The position numbers and the translations under genes are program-made. A stretch of 64,000 nucleotides of DNA, from assembly GCF_002086285.1 (NCBI RefSeq), contig NZ_MVHU01000005.1, forward strand, positions 1 through 64,000, in the 5' to 3' direction. The notes beneath the pieces were generated by a model. That model was not told where the DNA came from and ran no database searches. It saw only the letters and a list, made by a program, of their open reading frames with translations. The number at the start of each line of letters is the position of its first letter. Position 1 is the stretch's first letter. Origin of the DNA: Mycolicibacter kumamotonensis. Its GTDB lineage: Bacteria > Actinomycetota > Actinomycetes > Mycobacteriales > Mycobacteriaceae. Below, in pieces: positions 59,656 to 64,000 of this stretch.

Positions 59656-60728
59656 AGACAGGCCTCTCGCCGCATCATGTAGGCGTCCGCACCGTTGCGG
59701 TAGTAGCGCTTCCGCAATCCGGTCTCGACGAAGCCGACGTCACGGTAGAGCGCGATCGCCGCCGTGTTGTCGGTGCGGACCTCCAGATGTACGACACCGC
59801 CGGCGGCATAGGCCAGCAGGTCGTCCAGCAGCTTGCGGCCGATTCCGCGGCCCTGGTGGGCGGGATCCACCCCGATGGTGTGCACCTCGAATTCGAACGG
59901 CGGGGTACGCCCGAGCCTCGAGATCCCGCCGTAGCCCACCAGCTCATCGCCGATGCGGGCCGCGACGTAGTGATGATCGGGGGCGCCGATGGCCCGGTGA
60001 AACGCCTCCGCCGGCCACGGGTCGTCGCCGCCGAACAACTGCGACTCCAGTTCGGCGCAGCGCGCGGCATCGGTTTCGAGCAACGCACCGATGGCCACCG
60101 ACGGCGCGGCTGAACCCGACGGTTTGACGTCGGGGCGGCGCAGATACATCGGCACCAGCGGCGCCGGTTCGGTATCCCAATCCCGCACCGCGGCAACCAG
60201 TCCCGCGGGAGTCGGGTAGGAAATGTCGAGCGTCGGCAGGTCGAACAATGCGGCGTGCCCCGGTGATCCGGCCACCGCGACGGCGTCGCCGGGGTCGACG
60301 TCGGCCGGGGCACTGACCGCGGGCCCGGCCACCCGTACACCGTTGCGGTAGCGCGCCCAGTACACCTCGCGGCGCCGGGCGTCGGTGACCACCAGGGTCG
60401 CGCCGGTGGTGCACACCCCGATCGCGTCGAGGCTGCACACCCCGTGCACGTCGATACCCAGCGCATGCCCGTAGGCCGCAGCACTGGCCATTCCGACCCG
60501 CAACCCGGTGAACGGTCCCGGCCCGCAACCCACCACCACCGCCGCCAGATCGGCCATGCTCAGTCCGGCATCGGCCAGTGCGGCAAGCACATTGGGGGTG
60601 AGTCGCTCGGCGTGGGCGCGGGCGTCCAGCGTGAGCCGCTCGGCCAGTACGGTGCGCCGGTCGGCCGCCACCAGGCCCGCGGTGACCGCGGGGGTGGCGG
60701 TGTCGATGGTCAGGATCGCCCCCGTCAT
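59652..60728 (-). CDS. tsaB: TsaB-RimI fusion (t6A subunit and ribosomal-protein acetyltransferase)
   Basis: One 358-residue frame holds two proteins that are separate in M. tuberculosis (Rv3421c and Rv3420c). Residues 1 to about 200 are TsaB, the Kae1-like partner of Tsa[34 protein letters not shown] and [12 protein letters not shown] at its usual end. Residues from about 205 are the GNAT acetyltransferase RimI ([42 protein letters not shown] for acetyl-Co[18 protein letters not shown]). The linker [11 protein letters not shown] has no stop. ATG 60728 shares ATGA with the tsaE stop. Fused forms are known in other actinobacteria. Confidence 0.94.
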   Translation of the reverse strand: MTGAILTIDTATPAVTAGLVAADRRTVLAERLTLDARAHAERLTPNVLAALADAGLSMADLAAVVVGCGPGPFTGLRVGMASAAAYGHALGIDVHGVCSLDAIGVCTTGATLVVTDARRREVYWARYRNGVRVAGPAVSAPADVDPGDAVAVAGSPGHAALFDLPTLDISYPTPAGLVAAVRDWDTEPAPLVPMYLRRPDVKPSGSAAPSVAIGALLETDAARCAELESQLFGGDDPWPAEAFHRAIGAPDHHYVAARIGDELVGYGGISRLGRTPPFEFEVHTIGVDPAHQGRGIGRKLLDDLLAYAAGGVVHLEVRTDNTAAIALYRDVGFVETGLRKRYYRNGADAYMMRREACL

Positions 60729-61180
60729 GGCGCGTGCCACCGCCAGGTCGCGGTGCGCGCCTCGGATTCGGCGCCCCGGTCCAGGCGGATGTCCAGATGC
60801 CGTTCGGAGAGCCGCTCGGCTAGTCCTTCGCCCCACTCCACCACGACGACGGCGTCGTCGAGTTCGGTGTCCAGGTCCAGTGAGTCCAACTCGGCCAGCA
60901 GGTCCAGGTCCGACTCGTCGAGCAGCCGGTAGAGGTCGACGTGGATCATCGCCGGGGCACCGGGCCGGCGGGGCCGATGTTCCCGCGCCAGCACGAACGT
61001 CGGCGAGGTGACCGGTCCCTCGACGTCGAGTGCCGCGGCGATCCCCTTGGCCAACACGGTTTTTCCGGCGCCGAGCGGTCCGGACAACACCACCACGTCG
61101 CCCGCGCGCAGCTCGGCACCCAGGCGCGCTCCCAACGCGATGGTGTCTTCGGCTGTCTTTAGGAGCTGCGTCTCAGCCAC
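60725..61180 (-). CDS. tsaE: t6A biosynthesis ATPase TsaE
   Basis: A 151-residue P-loop protein: Walker A GPLGAGKT at residues 34-41, TSPTFVLAREHRP (switch) and HVDLYRLLDES, then VVVEWGEGLAERL near the end. TsaE is the ATPase that drives turnover of the TsaB-TsaD complex. Ortholog of Rv3422c. It overlaps both neighbours (8 bases with the hydrolase gene, 4 with tsaB-rimI). Confidence 0.95.
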   Translation of the reverse strand: MAETQLLKTAEDTIALGARLGAELRAGDVVVLSGPLGAGKTVLAKGIAAALDVEGPVTSPTFVLAREHRPRRPGAPAMIHVDLYRLLDESDLDLLAELDSLDLDTELDDAVVVVEWGEGLAERLSERHLDIRLDRGAESEARTATWRWHAP

Positions 61181-62279
61181 TGCGTCCGGCCTTCCGCCGC
61201 AGCCGGCGAGTCAACACCACGCGGCGCGGCGTGGCCCGCTCCACCAGCCGCACCAGCGCGTCGTCGATGACGTCGGGTTCCTCCAACTGCACCAGATGAC
61301 CGGCGCCGGGCACGATCACCAACTCGCAATCCCACAGCGCGGCCGCCATCGCCCGCGAGTAGCCGGGCGGGGTGAGCAGATCGCGGTCGCCGCAGGCGAC
61401 CAGGGTCGGGATCTTGGCCAGCGTTGCCAGAGCGGCACTCTCGTCGTGCACCTCCAGGGCGTGCAGAAAACCCACCATGGTGGCGACCGGGGTGGTGTGC
61501 ATCATCTCCTCGGAGAACGCCACAACACTCGGGCTGATCTCGTCGGTGCCGTAGGAGGCCGCACGCAGGATCGGTGCGATCACCCGGCGAGCCGCGCCGC
61601 GGCCCCGGTGCACCAGACTCGGCGCGTAACGCACGCTGAACTGGACCGCCTCCAGGGCCGGGTTGCGCAGGATCTCCCCCAACGGTGATCGGGAAACCCC
61701 CTTGGCCGCCGAGGAGATCAGTGCCGCGCCGACGATCCGGCTGCCGTAGTGCTGAGGAAACTGCCGGGCGTGCGACAACACGGTCATGCCGCCCATCGAA
61801 TGCCCGACCAGCACCACCGGACCCCGCGGCGCCGCGACCTGCAGCACCGCCTCCAGGTCCTGGCCGAGCCGCGGCACGGTGTAGGTCTCGGGCGGGGCGA
61901 CCGTGGACTCGCCGTGACCACGCTGGTCATAGAAGACCATCCGGACCTGCCTGCCCCATTCGGCGGTCAACCGGGCCCGCTGAAAGTGAAAAGACCCCAT
62001 CCGCAAACAGAATCCGTGCGCGAACACCACGGTCAGCGGTGCGTTGCGGGGCCCCACATCGCGCACCGCCAGTTCGACGCCGTCGTCGGTAACGACCACC
62101 GAACTGTGGTCGTGCGCCAGGATTTCGAAATCCTCAGCCGCGTAGGGATCTTCGGCCGTGGTGCGCCGGGTCACCGCACGTGCGACGGTGGACCCGGCGA
62201 TGGTACCGACGGCGGCCAGACCGGCCACCCCGGCCAGCAGGCCACCGGCCCGCAGGTTGATGCGCCGGCTACCGGCCAT
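61173..62279 (-). CDS. Membrane-anchored alpha/beta hydrolase
   Basis: A 368-residue protein with an N-terminal hydrophobic stretch (about 11-35, [20 protein letters not shown]) and a hydrolase domain. [12 protein letters not shown] is the oxyanion part, VGHSMGGMT the Ser elbow, [10 protein letters not shown] the acid and GAGHLVQLE the His. All triad members are present. It sits between alr and tsaE with overlaps on both sides (11 and 8 bases), a place without a counterpart in M. tuberculosis as I recall. The substrate is unknown. Confidence 0.9.
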   Translation of the reverse strand: MAGSRRINLRAGGLLAGVAGLAAVGTIAGSTVARAVTRRTTAEDPYAAEDFEILAHDHSSVVVTDDGVELAVRDVGPRNAPLTVVFAHGFCLRMGSFHFQRARLTAEWGRQVRMVFYDQRGHGESTVAPPETYTVPRLGQDLEAVLQVAAPRGPVVLVGHSMGGMTVLSHARQFPQHYGSRIVGAALISSAAKGVSRSPLGEILRNPALEAVQFSVRYAPSLVHRGRGAARRVIAPILRAASYGTDEISPSVVAFSEEMMHTTPVATMVGFLHALEVHDESAALATLAKIPTLVACGDRDLLTPPGYSRAMAAALWDCELVIVPGAGHLVQLEEPDVIDDALVRLVERATPRRVVLTRRLRRKAGRSG

Positions 62280-63429
62280 CGGTGCCGCCTCCCCGGTACG
62301 TCCTGGCGACCCGTCCGCGTGGACTGTTCACCACCTCGTAGTGGATGGTTCCCAGCTCGTCGGCCCAGTCCTGGGCCAGCGGCTCACCGCTCGCGCCGGA
62401 CCCGAACAGGACGACCTCGTCGCCCTCGGTGACGTCGACGGGGCCGGGCCCGAGGTCGACGACGAACTGGTCCATGCATACTCGCCCGACGCTGCGCCGG
62501 CGACGGCCGTTGATCAGCACCTCGAACCGCCCACTCAGCTGGCGGAACACCCCGTCGGCGTAACCCATCGGGACCAGCGCGACGGTGGTGTCGGCCTGAG
62601 CGATCCAGGTGTGCCCGTAGGAGACTCCCTCCCCCGCCCGGATCGAGCGCACCAGCACCACAAGGGATTTCAGCGTCATGGCGGGAATCAGACCCATGTC
62701 GCCGCGCTGCGGGATCGGACTCAGGCCGTACACCGCGATCCCCGGCCGCACCATGTCGAAGGCCAGGTCGGGCCGGGTCATCACCCCGGCCGAGTTGGCC
62801 AGGTGCGCCACCTCGAACTTCAGGCCCTGCTCGCCGGCCAGGGTCAGCATGTCGGAGAACCGTTGCCCTTGAAGATCATTGACCCGGCTGGCGACGTCGT
62901 CGGCGCAGGCCAGGTGCGACATCAGGCCCCGCACCCGGATCGCGTCGTCGGCGACGGCGCGTCGCAGCGCGGTCAGCAGCGCCGGGTAACCGGCGGCGCC
63001 CACGCCGTTGCGGTTCATCCCGGTGTCGGCCTTGACCGTCACCGTCGCGGTGCGCCCGGTCCGTGCCACCGCGTCGAGCAGCTCGTCGAGCTGGCGCACC
63101 GAGGAGACCGCGATCTGCACGTCGGCGGCCAGGGCCGGCGCGAAGTCGGTGTCGGGGCCGTGCAGCCACGCCAGCACCGGTGCGGTGATGCCGGCCGCCC
63201 GCAACGCCAGCGCCTCGTCGACGGTGGCCACCCCGAGTTCGGCGGCACCGGCGCCCAGCGCGGCGCGGGCCACCTGCACCGCGCCGTGACCGTAGCCGTC
63301 GGCCTTGACCACGGCCATCAGCTCGGCGGCACCGGCCTGTTCGGACAGCACCCGCACGTTGTGGGCGATGGCGTCCAGGTCCACCAGCGCTTCACCGAGC
63401 AGGCCGGCCGTTCGCGATGTGGCAGTCAT
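62269..63429 (-). CDS. alr: Alanine racemase
   Basis: A 386-residue PLP enzyme making D-alanine for peptidoglycan. The PLP lysine is K42 in [10 protein letters not shown], the opposing tyrosine is in GVSYGHTW, and [11 protein letters not shown] closes the active site. Ortholog of Rv3423c, target of D-cycloserine. First gene of the cluster alr-hydrolase-tsaE-tsaB/rimI-tsaD, all overlapping. Its promoter must lie in the 156-bp gap to the divergent gene at 63586. Confidence 0.95.
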   Translation of the reverse strand: MTATSRTAGLLGEALVDLDAIAHNVRVLSEQAGAAELMAVVKADGYGHGAVQVARAALGAGAAELGVATVDEALALRAAGITAPVLAWLHGPDTDFAPALAADVQIAVSSVRQLDELLDAVARTGRTATVTVKADTGMNRNGVGAAGYPALLTALRRAVADDAIRVRGLMSHLACADDVASRVNDLQGQRFSDMLTLAGEQGLKFEVAHLANSAGVMTRPDLAFDMVRPGIAVYGLSPIPQRGDMGLIPAMTLKSLVVLVRSIRAGEGVSYGHTWIAQADTTVALVPMGYADGVFRQLSGRFEVLINGRRRRSVGRVCMDQFVVDLGPGPVDVTEGDEVVLFGSGASGEPLAQDWADELGTIHYEVVNSPRGRVARTYRGGGTDGR

Positions 63430-63585
63430 GTCACCGCCGATTGTCCCAGAACGGCCCGGATGCCCCGATCAGGCCGCCGGGTGTGTGGTCTGGTTCGCTC
63501 CGAGGGGCGTTTTGCGACTTAGAACGCACACCGGCATGTGGATGGACGTCGGCGCCGGGGCGCGTCCGAATGCCACCCTGCGGCC

Positions 63586-64000
63586 ATGCCACCACCGCGT
63601 AGGCCCTTCCGGGCGGCAGAGGCGTTAGCCGCCGGCGCGGTGACCCGTAGTCGGCTGCACCGTGACTACTTCCGCATGTACCCGGGGGTCTGGGCGCCAC
63701 ACGAGGCGGACCTCACGGCGTGCGACCGCGCCCGTGCCGCCTGGCTCTGGTCGCGCCGGAGCGGGGTACTGGCCGGGCTGTCGGCCTCGGCGATGCTCGG
63801 TGCGAAGTGGATCGACGGGGACACGCCCGCGGAGCTTGTCCACACCAATCGGCGTCCACCGCCGCTGCTCACCGTGCACACCGATAGATTGCTGCCCGGC
63901 GAGGTGCGGACGGTTGGCGGCATGCCGGTGACAACAGCCGCCCGCACCGCGTTCGACCTGGGTAGACGGCTCGGCCCCACCGAGGCGGTGCAGCGCATCG
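63586..64000 (+). CDS. Hypothetical protein of a mycobacterial endonuclease-like family (3' end outside window)
   Basis: An open frame from ATG 63586 to the window end, 138 codons so far. The text RRPFRAAEALAAGAVTRSRL, YPGVWAPHEADL, WLWSRRSGVLAGLSASAMLGAKWID and VTTAARTAFDLGRRLG is the N-terminal half of a common mycobacterial family that ends in a DUF559 (Vsr-like endonuclease) domain; that half is beyond the edge. The N-terminal part resembles the AbiEi-type winged helix. Role unknown. Confidence 0.8.
   Translation, partial: MPPPRRPFRAAEALAAGAVTRSRLHRDYFRMYPGVWAPHEADLTACDRARAAWLWSRRSGVLAGLSASAMLGAKWIDGDTPAELVHTNRRPPPLLTVHTDRLLPGEVRTVGGMPVTTAARTAFDLGRRLGPTEAVQRI

Overview
This is high-GC actinobacterial DNA that I read as a non-tuberculosis Mycobacterium (sensu lato). 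The evidence is a PPE protein, MmpS/MmpL, WhiB3, the DnaE2/ImuA'/ImuB mutasome, GroEL1 with a histidine-rich tail, ChoD, and a gene order that follows M. tuberculosis Rv3340 to Rv3423c with local insertions and losses. Ortholog names rest on remembered family sequences and gene order, not on a database search.

Layout. 1-7,332: a PPE2-like gene cut by the window edge with a cobalamin riboswitch in front of it, monomeric isocitrate dehydrogenase, then a SAM-IV riboswitch ahead of metY-metX-methyltransferase. 7,364-12,384: a secreted PE-PPE hydrolase divergent from a DUF732 protein, DUF3017-folD, a six-copy 57-bp tandem repeat and an old-yellow-enzyme oxidoreductase. 12,462-19,416: a two-FHA ABC transporter facing a four-gene conservon (sensor kinase, roadblock, DUF742, G protein). 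19,685-26,317: TrmL-like methylase, a candidate copper-responsive pair (CsoR-like operator, His/Met/Cys-rich protein, DUF2231), nitroreductase, alpha/beta hydrolase, dnaE2 with an SOS box. 26,423-36,960: mmpS-mmpL, universal stress protein, otsB, htdY, lpqD, acrA1, iunH.

37,048-50,472: the SOS pair imuA'-imuB, an epimerase, guaA, a phosphoglucomutase-like/GH65 phosphorylase pair, choD, guaB3, guaB2 and a DUF5319 gene. 50,477-56,200: an Rv3415c-like gene directly abutting the DUF5319 gene (no sigD-rsdA between them), whiB3 with a terminator-like hairpin in its leader, two small exported proteins, a tandem pair of PE-PPE hydrolases, an HdeA-like lipoprotein with a GlsB/YeaQ membrane protein, and a decayed glyoxalase-fold gene. 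56,273-63,429: groES-groEL1 under CIRCE, then the overlapping t6A cluster alr-hydrolase-tsaE-tsaB/rimI fusion-tsaD. The window ends inside a gene of a mycobacterial endonuclease-like family.

Themes: methionine/SAM and purine synthesis, SOS mutagenesis split over two loci, heat shock and t6A, and a repeated association of DUF732 exported proteins with PE-PPE serine hydrolases. The least explained segments are the 20.2-21.2 kb metal-binding locus, the 57-bp repeat array, the whiB3 leader hairpin and the 52.2-54.8 kb secreted hydrolase cluster.
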